Shown here one piece after another: positions 9,621 to 20,049 of a stretch of 64,000 nt of DNA. The notes below the pieces were generated by a model that saw only the letters and a program-made list of their open reading frames with translations, was not told the DNA's origin and did not search any database. The translations under genes and the position numbers were made by a program. Origin of the DNA: Tritrichomonas musculus (Eukaryota > Parabasalia > Tritrichomonadida > Tritrichomonadidae); assembly GCA_039105265.1 (NCBI GenBank), contig JAPFFF010000023.1, positions 2,348,584 to 2,412,583 of the forward strand, given 5' to 3'. Numbering within the stretch: the stretch's first letter is position 1; each line of letters starts with the position of its first letter.

Positions 9621-11339
9621 TTACGGTTTCAATGCCTCAATAACGTTTTTTGCATCATCTACAATTCTTTGCATTATTAGTTTCCTTATTTCACAATCAT
9701 ATGTCACATCGAATGCTTTCATTCGCCTAAAGTCCAAAATGTTTACGTCAATATGCGGATTTGATAATAAAAGTTCAACAATTTCGATGTCATTATTTCG
9801 TGCAGCAATATGCAAAGCTGTGTATCCTTCGTATCTCATATTACGGTCATGAGAGATTTGAATGTTAACATCAATATTTGAGTTTGATAATAAAAGTTTA
9901 ACGATTTCAATATTGTCATATTGAACAGCCAAATGTAATGCTGTGTATGTGAAATATGTGTTTCTTTCAAAAAAGTATCCATCAGCAGAAGTTTGTATGT
10001 TAACATCAATATTTGGTGTTGATAACAAAAGCTTTGCTATTTCAATGTTATTATTTAGTGCAGCAAAATGTAATGCTGTGAATCCTTTTTGGATTTTGCC
10101 ATCATCAATTATGTCTTCACTTTGTACGTTCACATCAACATTTGGTGTTGATAATAAAAGCTTGACTATTTCAATGTTATCATTTTGTGCTGCTAAATGC
10201 AATGCTGTGAATTTAGAGAGATACTTTATCGTGTTTATATCAATATTTTTATTTTTCAAAAGAAATTCAGCAAATATATAATAATCAAATTTACATAGCA
10301 ATAAAAATGAATCTTCATTGATTAGATTACTTTGCATAAATTCAAAATTATAATTTTCAATGAGATAATCTAGAACCAAATCTTCTGGTACTGCATAATT
10401 GCTTAGTAAATAATTAGCAAAATCATTATGATGGCATTTGATTGATTCTTCGAACAATTCGATGCATGAAACATTTTCACAAAATAATAATGAACAATAA
10501 TTATCTTCTATTTTAATATTTTCTTCACAGAAATGAAAAATGCCTGCATTTTTACCATGAATTGAATAATTCAAAAGTGATTGTTCTATTTGTACTCCAT
10601 TCGTTTTCAAAAAATTAAAAATTTGAATTGAGCCACAAAAAGCTGCGTATTCAATTAACGATATTTGACTTTTTTCAGCCAAAAAAGAATTGGTTTCATA
10701 AATCGATGGCTCAAATGACGTTGTAAGTGGCAAATTGGTCTGATTAACATGAACAATAAATTCTTTAATCGAATCTTTTTGAATTAATTTACAAATGAAT
10801 CTATCTTCTTCGCCTATTTTACGTAATTCATAAAAATCTTCAGGAATTTCTTCGTTAATTTGCTTAATTAAATTATCATATCTTGGAAACCAATTCGCTT
10901 TTAATAAATATTTGATTTCAGGTGCAAAATACTGTGGATATTTGCTTTTTCTATATTTTTTTTTAGTTGTAATTTCTTTAGCTATATTCTCATCTATATT
11001 AATAACGTGTTCTTCAATGAGAAATAACAATATTTTTTTGTTGCCCTTGAAAATGGTAAAAATTTCCCAATTTGAGAAATATTTTTTGATTTGTTCTTTG
11101 AAAATGCTTAAAATTTGTTCTATTTTGTTGAAAAAATTTGGGTTTCGACGATGATTTTCTGCTATTTTTGTTAATAAGTGTAGCAATGATTTGAGTTTAT
11201 GCTGATCATCGTAAATTTTTATTTCATTAAAAATCTGTTTTAGATTTTTAAAAATATTTTCTGTATTTGATTCGCTTTCAAGAAATTCGAGTATATTTTC
11301 CTGGATTTTTTTCATCTCATCTAAATAATTTGAGCTCAT
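9621..11339 (-). CDS. Trichomonad ankyrin-repeat protein (DUF3447-type N-terminal region)
   Basis: 572 residues. The N-terminal 180 residues (YLDEMKKIQENILEFLE, PNFFNKIEQIL, FKGNKKILLFLIEE) and the following ELRKIGEEDRFICKLIQKDS and LIEYAAFCGSIQIFNFL blocks are typical of the very large trichomonad ankyrin family. Residues about 385-560 hold four clear ankyrin repeats (TALHLAA...[12 protein letters not shown]...VDVN), each separated by an inserted loop of 8-15 residues. It probably acts as an intracellular protein-binding scaffold; the partner is unknown. The start ATG is supported by alignment to the paralogue at 20050. In the gene at 53 kb, noncoding DNA occupies the equivalent inter-repeat position. 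Confidence 0.9.
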   Translation of the reverse strand: MSSNYLDEMKKIQENILEFLESESNTENIFKNLKQIFNEIKIYDDQHKLKSLLHLLTKIAENHRRNPNFFNKIEQILSIFKEQIKKYFSNWEIFTIFKGNKKILLFLIEEHVINIDENIAKEITTKKKYRKSKYPQYFAPEIKYLLKANWFPRYDNLIKQINEEIPEDFYELRKIGEEDRFICKLIQKDSIKEFIVHVNQTNLPLTTSFEPSIYETNSFLAEKSQISLIEYAAFCGSIQIFNFLKTNGVQIEQSLLNYSIHGKNAGIFHFCEENIKIEDNYCSLLFCENVSCIELFEESIKCHHNDFANYLLSNYAVPEDLVLDYLIENYNFEFMQSNLINEDSFLLLCKFDYYIFAEFLLKNKNIDINTIKYLSKFTALHLAAQNDNIEIVKLLLSTPNVDVNVQSEDIIDDGKIQKGFTALHFAALNNNIEIAKLLLSTPNIDVNIQTSADGYFFERNTYFTYTALHLAVQYDNIEIVKLLLSNSNIDVNIQISHDRNMRYEGYTALHIAARNNDIEIVELLLSNPHIDVNILDFRRMKAFDVTYDCEIRKLIMQRIVDDAKNVIEALKP

Positions 11340-11651
11340 TGGATCAAGATTGCTAAATCTATATTAGAAAATAAACCATTGAAAAAGTCATAATCATTAG
11401 ACATGTTAAAAATTTTTTTTAAAAGGTTCGACATTTAAAAAGAGAAGTATATAAAAACTAAATATTTAAATTTTATTTTATATTTATGAAAATTTTTATT
11501 GCTGAGCTTTTTTTTATCAATATTGAGGGATTACAATATTTTTATTCTTTTCAAAAGTATCGTTTCAATTTTCAATGCATAAATTTTTTTCTTTTTAAAT
11601 ATTGAATCAACGATAATAATATCAATTTTTTATATATTTTCTTATCTGATT
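11340..11651. other. Divergent intergenic region
   Basis: AT-rich DNA between the start of the ankyrin gene on the minus strand and a broken gene on the plus strand. No RNA gene or element recognised. Confidence 0.5.
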
Positions 11652-12660
11652 ATGTAAGAAAAGAAATTACCTCCACTTCAATCAATTCAGAGAAATCAAT
11701 CATTTCCTGCTTTAAAATCGAATACTCTAAAAAGCATCCCAATTAACCAGTCAACTTCATATAGATCATTACAATTAAAAACATCAGGTGGAGTTTCATC
11801 ATTGCAATCTTTGGGATCTTCAGAATCAACATATTTTCAACAAATTACACGCAATTTTGCTGTAGATTATAACAATAATACAAATATGGTAGATCCTGAA
11901 AGTTTAATGAAAGTGTCTCTTCAATTCAGAAACTTAATTGGACCCTTTAAAAAATATCATCCAAACATCAGTGATTTAAAACTCGAAGTTGTTGGAAATG
12001 AATTTAGTGACAGAAATATGGAAATTTTCTCAAATTGTGCCAAAATTTGCAAAATATCAAAATTATTTGGTGCAGAACAAATTTATAACACTGGGGTTCG
12101 TTTTATTCAGCTATACATTGATCCAAAGTTTTATGTTCCTGATAATGAATAGGATATTAATAACGAACAAACATATTTATTTGTCGAATACGCAACACAC
12201 AAAGTACATCATGAAAGTAATTTAAGTCAATAAAGAAGATAAAGATAATTATAAATCAAATGATGAAAATAAGCCTTCCAAAGAAAATAATGACAACAAA
12301 CAACAAAAAATAAGTATAAATGTCCAAAAAGATGATGAAATACTAAAGTCAGTTATTTATCAAATTAGATGTATTAAACGATCTATGAAGTGCAACGAAT
12401 ACAAATTACATATGAATGGTAATGCTATTTATACAGCAAAACAACAGCTAGATAATATAATTATAGGAAAAGGTAACAAAGTTCACATAAATAAAGATAA
12501 ATCAAATCATTTTGCTAAATTTGTTCAAGAATCAAATCACAAATTAAATGACGTTTCAATAAAGAATGAAAAAAGTTTTCAGATAAAGTACACAGACTGT
12601 ATCAAGCCAAATCAATACTTCAAGTGACTTTTTGGCATAAAAATAAAAAAGTGACATGTA
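11652..12660 (+). pseudogene. Broken gene of an unrecognised family
   Basis: A long reading path with several breaks. The only suitable ATG (11652) is followed at once by TAA, after which the frame stays open (EKKLPPLQSIQRNQ, then STYFQQITRNFAVDY, FRNLIGPFKKYHP, QIYNTGVRFIQLYIDPKFY). An in-frame TAG ends this at 12150-12152 but sense continues (NEQTYLFVEYATHKVHH). A frame change leads to the second half (VIYQIRCIKRSMKC, EYKLHMNGNAIYTAKQ, NIIIGKGNKVHI, FQIKYTDCIKPNQYF), and another frame change near 12625 leads to VTFWHKNKKVT. I do not know the family; the second half faintly recalls tubby-type beta-rich domains, which is speculation. With at least four breaks, it is most likely a dead copy. 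Confidence 0.6.
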
Positions 12661-12798
12661 CAAATTGAATTGTTAATCTCCTTCTTGAATTATTATTTCC
12701 AAAACATTATTTTTATAAAAAATGTGATTTAAACATTCTGATCTATCTTCTTGAATTATTATATATTAATGTACAAATTGAATTGTTAATCTCCTTGA
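12657..12798. repeat. Direct repeat just after the broken gene
   Basis: The sequence TACAAATTGAATTGTTAATC and a few adjoining bases occur near 12658 and again near 12771. A second shared segment (TTCTTGAATTATTAT) is placed similarly after each. A local duplication about 113 bp long. Confidence 0.6.
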
Positions 12799-12799
12799 A

Positions 12800-13680
12800 C
12801 TTGAGTTTGCATATTGCAAATTTGAAAATATAATATTTTTTTAACAAAATTATAAAAAAATTATTTTATTTTGAGATTTATTCTTTATTTTTATACGATA
12901 TTCAACTACGTTACCTATAATTATTTCTTAAATAGAAAGATACTACAAAAAATAAATATTGATAAATAAATATTGATATATCTCATAATATATTATAAAT
13001 AAATAAAATATTTATAATTATATAACAATTAAATATATTTTCTTTAATTATAAAATGATAATTAAAAATAAATATTGAACTTAAAGCAAGATTTTTTTAT
13101 TTTGAAAAAAGCATCGATAAAAGTTTTATGAAAATTAAAGGTATAAAATATAAACATATTAATATTTTGAATATATATTGATTTTTGAATTATAATTCAA
13201 ATAATTCACTAAATCAATTTGAATAATATTCAATTCCTCTAAAATTTATCCATAAATTGAGTGATCTTCACAATCTTCACAATAATTTTCTGAGTATAAA
13301 ACTAAACCTTGTTTAAAAAAACATTACCTCCCTTTCAATATAAAATAATCATATCTTTATATTTTAAATATGAATTAATTTTTTTAAAATTTAATTAATA
13401 TTATAATAATTATCTAATATATTATTAATGAAGAATGATGCAATTAAATTGTTTGATAAAAAAGATAAAATGATTTAAAATATGAAATGAGGGTAAAGTT
13501 TTTTTAACTCCGTTTATATCAAATATAAAGTTTAAAGTTAAATATATCCTCAAAAATATTATATTCTCTAATAATAAAAAAATTTTATTATGAATATAAA
13601 TATTTTACAAATATTAATCCAAAATATTAATGTTTAGTAGAAAATATATGAAGATAAATTAAAAAATTAAAAGTATGGCC
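12800..13680. other. Long AT-rich intergenic region
   Basis: About 0.9 kb of very AT-rich DNA upstream of the surface-protein gene with no open frame of note. Only A/T-rich simple sequence was seen. Confidence 0.5.
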
Positions 13681-13685
13681 ATACT

Positions 13686-13692
13686 TCACTTA
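13686..13692 (+). promoter_or_regulatory. Candidate initiator (Inr-like TCACTTA)
   Basis: TCACTTA lies 17 nt upstream of the ATG at 13709. Trichomonad genes commonly start transcription at a TCA-containing initiator within about 20 nt of the ATG. Resemblance and position are the only evidence. Confidence 0.35.
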
Positions 13693-13708
13693 TTATTTGA
13701 TTAAATAG

Positions 13709-16700
13709 ATGATTTTATTGGTTTTGGTTTCATTTATCCAAGCAAAAAACAAAATTTGTATTTGTAACGGAGAGTGTCTTTCAGTTTGCTCTCAGAGGTT
13801 TTACTTGAAAACCTCTAACCAACAATTTGAAAAATTTATAATGCCAATTATCAAAGATAAGGAAGAAATTGAGCTTAATTTTTATTCCAAAAACGAAATT
13901 GTTTATTTTGACCTTAATATGTCCTATTTTGATACAAGAATATGCTTAAATGCACTTATGGATTCAAAAATTGCAGTAGTTACATTGATCAAAGGAAAAA
14001 TAAATAAAACAATAAAGATTGATCCACTTCATCGGGTTTGCTTTCCAGAATTTAAAAATCCATATTCAAATATTAGTAGAAGCTCTTTCCAATCCAAATT
14101 ATTCACAAGAAATGATAATGCATACCATTCAAAAAGCATTTTACCAAGAAATAATCCAAAACTTTCATTTGAAAAATATAATTCAAATTCGAATTCTTTA
14201 GATCTAAATTCCGATTTTGTTAATATTAGTTGTAATGATTTGGAATATGTTGGATGGCATAAATGCTATCAAGACAATGATTCAAAACAAGGTTCATACA
14301 CAAATACGCCAAATAGCAAAGCCACATACAAATTCGTAGGAATAAAAGTGCAACTTTTTTCACTTATGAAAAATGATTCAGGAATTGCTACGATTAAAAT
14401 TGATGATGAATATACATATGAAGTTGATTTTTACAGAGAAAAGCAAGAGTATGGAATAGCTTTCACATCAAATGTCTTACAATATGGCGAACATACGATA
14501 GAGATTATTCATTCAGGCAAAAAGTCACATTTGAATGAGGAATCATCTATTTTTATTGTTTCATTATTAATCTATCTGCTTCCAAACAATATTGGCCGTA
14601 AACTAGGTTTCAAACTGGCAAAAAAAGACAAATGGTCCACTTTTTCTGTCATCAGATGATGATCCAGCAAGTGGATCCTTTGAATTCTATGGAAATAGAT
14701 TCTGGCTTACTGGAATGAAGAGCAAATCGAAAACAGGATTCAAAATAATAATTGATGACATAGCTACCTATGATGTTAATGATTCAGTTACAAAGGCACA
14801 TGTTAATGACCAAGAAGAATTAGGACCAACACTTCTTTATCAGTCTGACATTCTTGATGTTGGATATCACACTGTTAAAATACAAAAAGTTAATTCAGAT
14901 GTATCTTTAATTAACTTTTTGTATCTTGCAGTTCCATATATTGATGATTCTATTATTAATAATTTGGATGGATTAGTAAATGTAAGATGCGACTCGTTTG
15001 GAAAAAATCCTACAAGTATGACTTGTGGACCTGATGGTAATATGGGTCTTCATTTGGAATTAAGTAATGTAGGTGATAATATTTGGTATAATTTTTATAG
15101 AACAAAGGTCCATGTTTTTGGATTAAGAGCTAAAAATTTTCCAACTGTCGAAATAGCTCTTGATGGAGAAAAAGTTGCTACTCTAAATCTTGAATTAAAT
15201 CCAGCAGCAGCAAAAATAATTTATAGTTCAGAGGATCTTCCATTCGGTCTTCATGTCATTATCGTTAAAGTTACTGCAATCAAGAGTGGAAACAGAGATC
15301 CTTTTCATATTTCATCGGTAATATTTGATCCGTTACCAAAAGTAGGAGGCTATAAATTTGGATTCAATGATATAGCAGATAAAAAAGGTCAATGGACTCA
15401 AGATAATACAGCTACACCATACTTTACAACAAGTGAATCTAATGCTGAAGTAACATTTACATTTTTTGGAACAAGATATTGGATCACTGGAATTCAAGGT
15501 AGTACTTATAGCAAACCTACAATTACTTTAGATGGTTCAATTGTTTATAACCATTATAGTTTTAATCAAGTAGATGATTCTAAAGGCCTTTTTCGAGAAG
15601 CAAATAAAGCAATTTTGTTGTGTGCCAACGATGACGCATTAGTTCTCAAAGATCATACAATAATAGTCAAAAAAACTGATAAAACCTTGTCAATTGTCAA
15701 TTTTCTTTATAATACACAACCAGAAAATGCTATTTGCATTCCTCCAGAAGAAATGAAAATAAATAATAACTGGAAAGAAGAAGAAAGTGGTGGATATGCT
15801 ACAAATAATCCTCATTCATTAATTGAACTTTCACAGTATTTTAATCATTTATGGATTTTTAGCAACAAAACAATCAATAATGCCAAATTAAACATATACT
15901 CTAATGATAAATTTGTTAAAACTGAAAATGCAAATGCACTCAGTACTACAACAAAATCTGATGATATATTATTTGCAAAAGTTGATATATCACCTGTTTC
16001 TCATTATAATATTGAGCTTGAGCATGGAGGAAGTCCAGATCAGAGTCTCCATATTGAATATTGTTATTACATGAACGATGACACAATTTCAGCTCAAGGT
16101 GAAACAATTAATGCGGCAAGTTTGAAAGACAAATCAACAGGTGATTGGGAACTCAGTAACAATCATGTTGTTTCAAGGAAAAAAGATTCAAGCATAACAA
16201 TCGATCTTAACTTTTGCCAGTTTTATATTAAAAGTGAAAGGAACCCAAATTATGGTAATATTGATATAATACTTGATGGTGAAGAAATTGATAGTATTTC
16301 ATTATATCGTACAAAATCATATAAAGGTGATGTATTTGTTTATAAATCACCAGAAATTTGCGGTAATCACAAGTTAATACTCAAAAATCACGATGACAGA
16401 AAAATCAATATTGCTGAATTTAAATATGTAGCGCCTCCATCGTTTACTTCTACTAATTTAGATGGATTAATTAATATAACATGTGACAAATTAAGTTATG
16501 TTAAAGGTTGGAGGAAATGTATTATTGAATCCGGGGCTAGTTGGGGATCTTTTACTAGCGTATCTGGAGGATATTTTACTTACACTTTTTATGGAACTAA
16601 AGTTCATGTGAAGGCCACAAAAGAGAATAATGGAGCTTCAGCTAATATTTATATTGATAACAAATTTGTTTCCCAAGTAAGTCATAACTCAAATTCTGGA

Positions 16701-19700
16701 AAAGTTTCTTCTATAATTTATTCATCAGATGATCTTCCATTTGGTGAACATACAATAAAATATGAAAGAGTTGGAAGCGGTGGAGCCATTTTAATTTCTG
16801 CTATTATTATAGATCCTCTTCCCAAAATAGGAGGATATAAACTTGGATTCAATGATGCAGTTGATAAAGAAGGGGAATGGGAAGTAAACAATCAAAATAC
16901 TCCCTATTTTTCATCAAAAACAGATGAAGCAAGTCTCACATTTAAGTTTCATGGAACAAGATTTTGGCTCACAGGCGTTCGAAGTAACAGCAACGGCGAT
17001 TTTACTCTTATTATTGATGATAGTATTAACATAGATCTTACTGAAAAAATATCAGGATCACCAGAAGGCGCAGAAGGAAATGAAGCTATTCTTTTATATG
17101 AATCACCAGTCTATGAACTAGCAGACCATACTGTTAAGATTCAAAAGAAAAGTGGCAATAAAATATCAATTGTCAATTTATTATATGTTACACAACCAAA
17201 AGATGCAACTTTTTTCCCAGTGAAAAACATGAATTTCTTAGGAAACTGGGTTCCAAAAGAAGAAGGCGGATATTCATTAATTGATCCAAATTCAGCTTTT
17301 GAATTTTCAAGGTATTTTACTCATTTTTGGGTTCTTGGTAACAAAAATTTGGGTCAAGCTAACCTTAATATTTACTCAGATTATCAATTAGAAGATACCA
17401 TTAACATTAACGGATTAGTTTCTGTAACACCATCTAAAGAAATGCTATATAAAAAAATAGATAAATCTCTATTAAATTATAATATAAAACTTGAAAATGA
17501 AGGAAGTTCAGGCCAAAGTCTTCATATTCATTACTGCTATTATGTCAACGAAAAAGAAATCACTGTTAATCATAAAACGACAAATACAATTGGTATTGAT
17601 CAAATGACAAATCGTAATGGTGATTGGACAGTAGAAAACAACAATCTTTATTCGAAAAATAAAGATTCAACAATACAAATTGAATACACTGGAAGTAAAT
17701 TGTGGATTTTTGGTACAACTGATCCTTATTATGGAACAATGGAAATTACATTGGATGATCAACTAATAGGAATTGTTTCATTGTACACTGAAGCTCATAA
17801 TGAAAATAAAATATATTTTGAGTCTCCTGAAGATACAGAATATGGAGAGCATACTTTAGTTATTTTAAATCATGATGATAAAAAAATATGTATCAATCAA
17901 ATTAAGTATAATCCAATCCCTCCAACTAAAGAATTTACATATTCTAATCAGTTTACAAATTCATTTTTCTTCTCCAGATCAAATCATTTTTCAGAAACCA
18001 ATGTTTTCTCTAATACAAATGATTTCACAAAGTCGAGTGCATTTTCAAAGTCAGATGCTTTCTCAAAGTCAGATACATTCTCAAAGTCAAGTGCATTTTC
18101 CAATACAAATGCTTTTTCTAAAACTAATATTTTCTCCTCTTCAGCAGCCTTTTCCAAATCAAATGATTTCACCTCTTCTGCCTTCTTTTCAAATACGAAT
18201 GCTTTTTCTTCTTCTGCTCTCTTCTCTGCTTCTGTTTCCTTCTCGAAATCAAGTGACTTCTCTAAATCAAATGATTTCACTAAATCAAATAATTTCCTCC
18301 CTTCTGATATCTTCTCGAAATCAAATGATTTTTCTAAATCTCTTTTGTTTTCGAAATCTGATGATTTTACAGTCACTGCTTTCTTTTCTAAATCGAGAGA
18401 TTTCTCCAAGTCAAATGATTTTACGGCCACTTCTTTCTTTTCCAAATCTAGCGATTTCTCTAAAACACACTACTTTTCATCTTCTGCTTACTTCTCTAGA
18501 ACTAATGACTTTTCCAAAACAAATGATTTCTCTGCCACTACTTTCTTTTCCAAAACAAATGACTTCTCTAAATCGAAAGATTTTTCTGTTTCTGCTTACT
18601 TCTCTAGAACTAATGACTTTTCCAAAACAAATGATTTCTCTGCCACTACTTTCTTTTCAAAAACAAATGACTTCTCTAACACAGAACACTTCTCCAGAAC
18701 AAATGGCTTTTCAAAATCAAATGATTTTTCGAACTCGAATGATTTCTCACCATTAAATCCATTTCCTACTCCTCCAGACATGAATTGCATTGGAAACAAT
18801 CGATGCAATCTTGACTCAGCTTATCAACCAGGCAATATGCTCAACCTCACCAATCATGATTATATTAATCTCAGCAACACAGACAACGGTGCAGCCATTC
18901 GCTTGATCAACTATACTCTCATATGCCAAAGAACAAGATTCATCAATTGTTCATCAAAACAAGGCGGTGGTGAAATCTACATCGTAGTTAGAATGCCAAC
19001 AGAAAACCCAATTGTTCTTGAAAATCTCACCTTCATAAGATGCAAAGCTATTTACGGTGGTGCAGTTTACATTTATTGCAATCAAGTATCACTTGTTCGA
19101 ATCATTTCCTGCATCTTTAACCAGAACCAGGCCAGCAAAACACGACAATCATCTGGTGATCATCTCTTCGGCGGTGCTGCCTGCTATTTGCACGTTAAAG
19201 ATTCTAACATTACCGGCTGTGCTTTCAACAAAAACATTGGATATTGCATTAAAATCAACAATGTTTTTGATGATTCATCGTCGAAGCTTTTGTCCAAAGA
19301 ATCTGATTCATCAATTTCTATCAATGGCTGCTATTTTGAACCCGATGAATCAAATTCATCATCATTGTTCTTACTTCGTCAAATGAACAAACACGAAACT
19401 CCTGTTGAAGTCAAAAATTGTACATTTACAGGTCAATTTTCCAATCACATTGATAGAAAATCGTTGTTTGATGACAAGAAGATCAACAAGGATCCTAAAA
19501 TTAAATTTGAATCATGCAAATTTTCTTCTGAAATTGAAAGTGATGTGAATTCGAAGAAGAATCTTCAACTTTTCGATTCAATTGACGGTGATTCACAGGT
19601 TTTCAATTTCAATAAGATTGTTGAAAGTGAAATAATAATAAATGATGCTGTTTCCCCGAGTAAAGATGCTAATAACAAGAAATATGGTGTATTTGTAATA

Positions 19701-19817
19701 TTTGTAATTGCATCTTTTGTTTTATCCATTTTGGTGATAATGTCAGTCATCATTTCAAAGAGAAACAATAGTTCACAAGGCACAGAAGATATATTTGAAA
19801 TTGCTGATGATTTATAA
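13709..19817 (+). CDS. Giant type I surface protein: beta-sandwich modules, hexapeptide stalk, beta-helix, membrane anchor (split by one frameshift)
   Basis: Two frames, 13709-14659 and about 14637-19817, join into one protein of about 2030 residues if one frameshift near 14637-14643 is allowed; the homologous module reads straight across that point. A signal peptide (MILLVLVSFIQA) is followed by about ten related beta-sandwich modules of 100-150 residues, each marked by motifs like FHGTRFWLTG or FYGTKVHV and often by DGLxNxxCD. At 17932-18755 comes a stalk of about 45 hexapeptides F-[ST]-x-[ST]-x-x. Then comes a Pmp-like beta-helix (GGGEIY, YGGAVYIYC, FGGAACY; NLTFIRCKA), a membrane span near the end (FVIFVIASFVLSILVIMSVII) and a short acidic tail. 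It probably acts as a cell-surface adhesin or sugar-binding protein. The frameshift could be a sequencing error beside a T run or a real lesion. Confidence 0.82.
17932..18755 (+). repeat. 18-bp tandem array encoding an FS-x-S-x-x hexapeptide stalk
   Basis: About 45 degenerate 18-bp units encode hexapeptides such as FSKSND, FSKTND, FSNTNA, FTKSSA. Phe is nearly invariant at position 1 and Ser/Thr dominate positions 2 and 4. The frame is free of stops on the opposite strand and in another frame too, producing long shadow frames. The regular spacing of aromatic and hydroxyl residues suggests an extended, probably glycosylated stalk between the sandwich modules and the beta-helix. Confidence 0.9.
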
Positions 19818-20049
19818 AATTTTTAATTAATAAAAATTTTAATTATTCTTGAAAGATTCGTTATATTTAATTGGACTCGGTTGTTAATTGAATTTTCACT
19901 TTTAATACATTTATGTTAAGTTACAATTACGTTTTTTTAAGAAGAAAAAATTGTTTTCTCTGAGAAAATGACATGTTACATAAAAACAATTACGTTTATT
20001 ATTTACTAAATTTTTTAAAATTAAACGAATTAAAAAAAAATTGATCATA

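Noticed and set aside
17872-18756. 294-codon plus-strand frame within the stalk region of the surface protein
   Set aside because: Out-of-frame shadow of the hexapeptide repeats; composition is not protein-like.
17984-18808. Long minus-strand open frames rich in FDLEKS-like repeats
   Set aside because: They are the complement of the hexapeptide-coding repeats; the repeat structure keeps the opposite frame open by chance.
20041-20049. TTG at 20041 as start of the ankyrin/LRR gene
   Set aside because: An ATG three codons later begins the conserved N-terminal region; non-ATG starts are not expected in a eukaryote.
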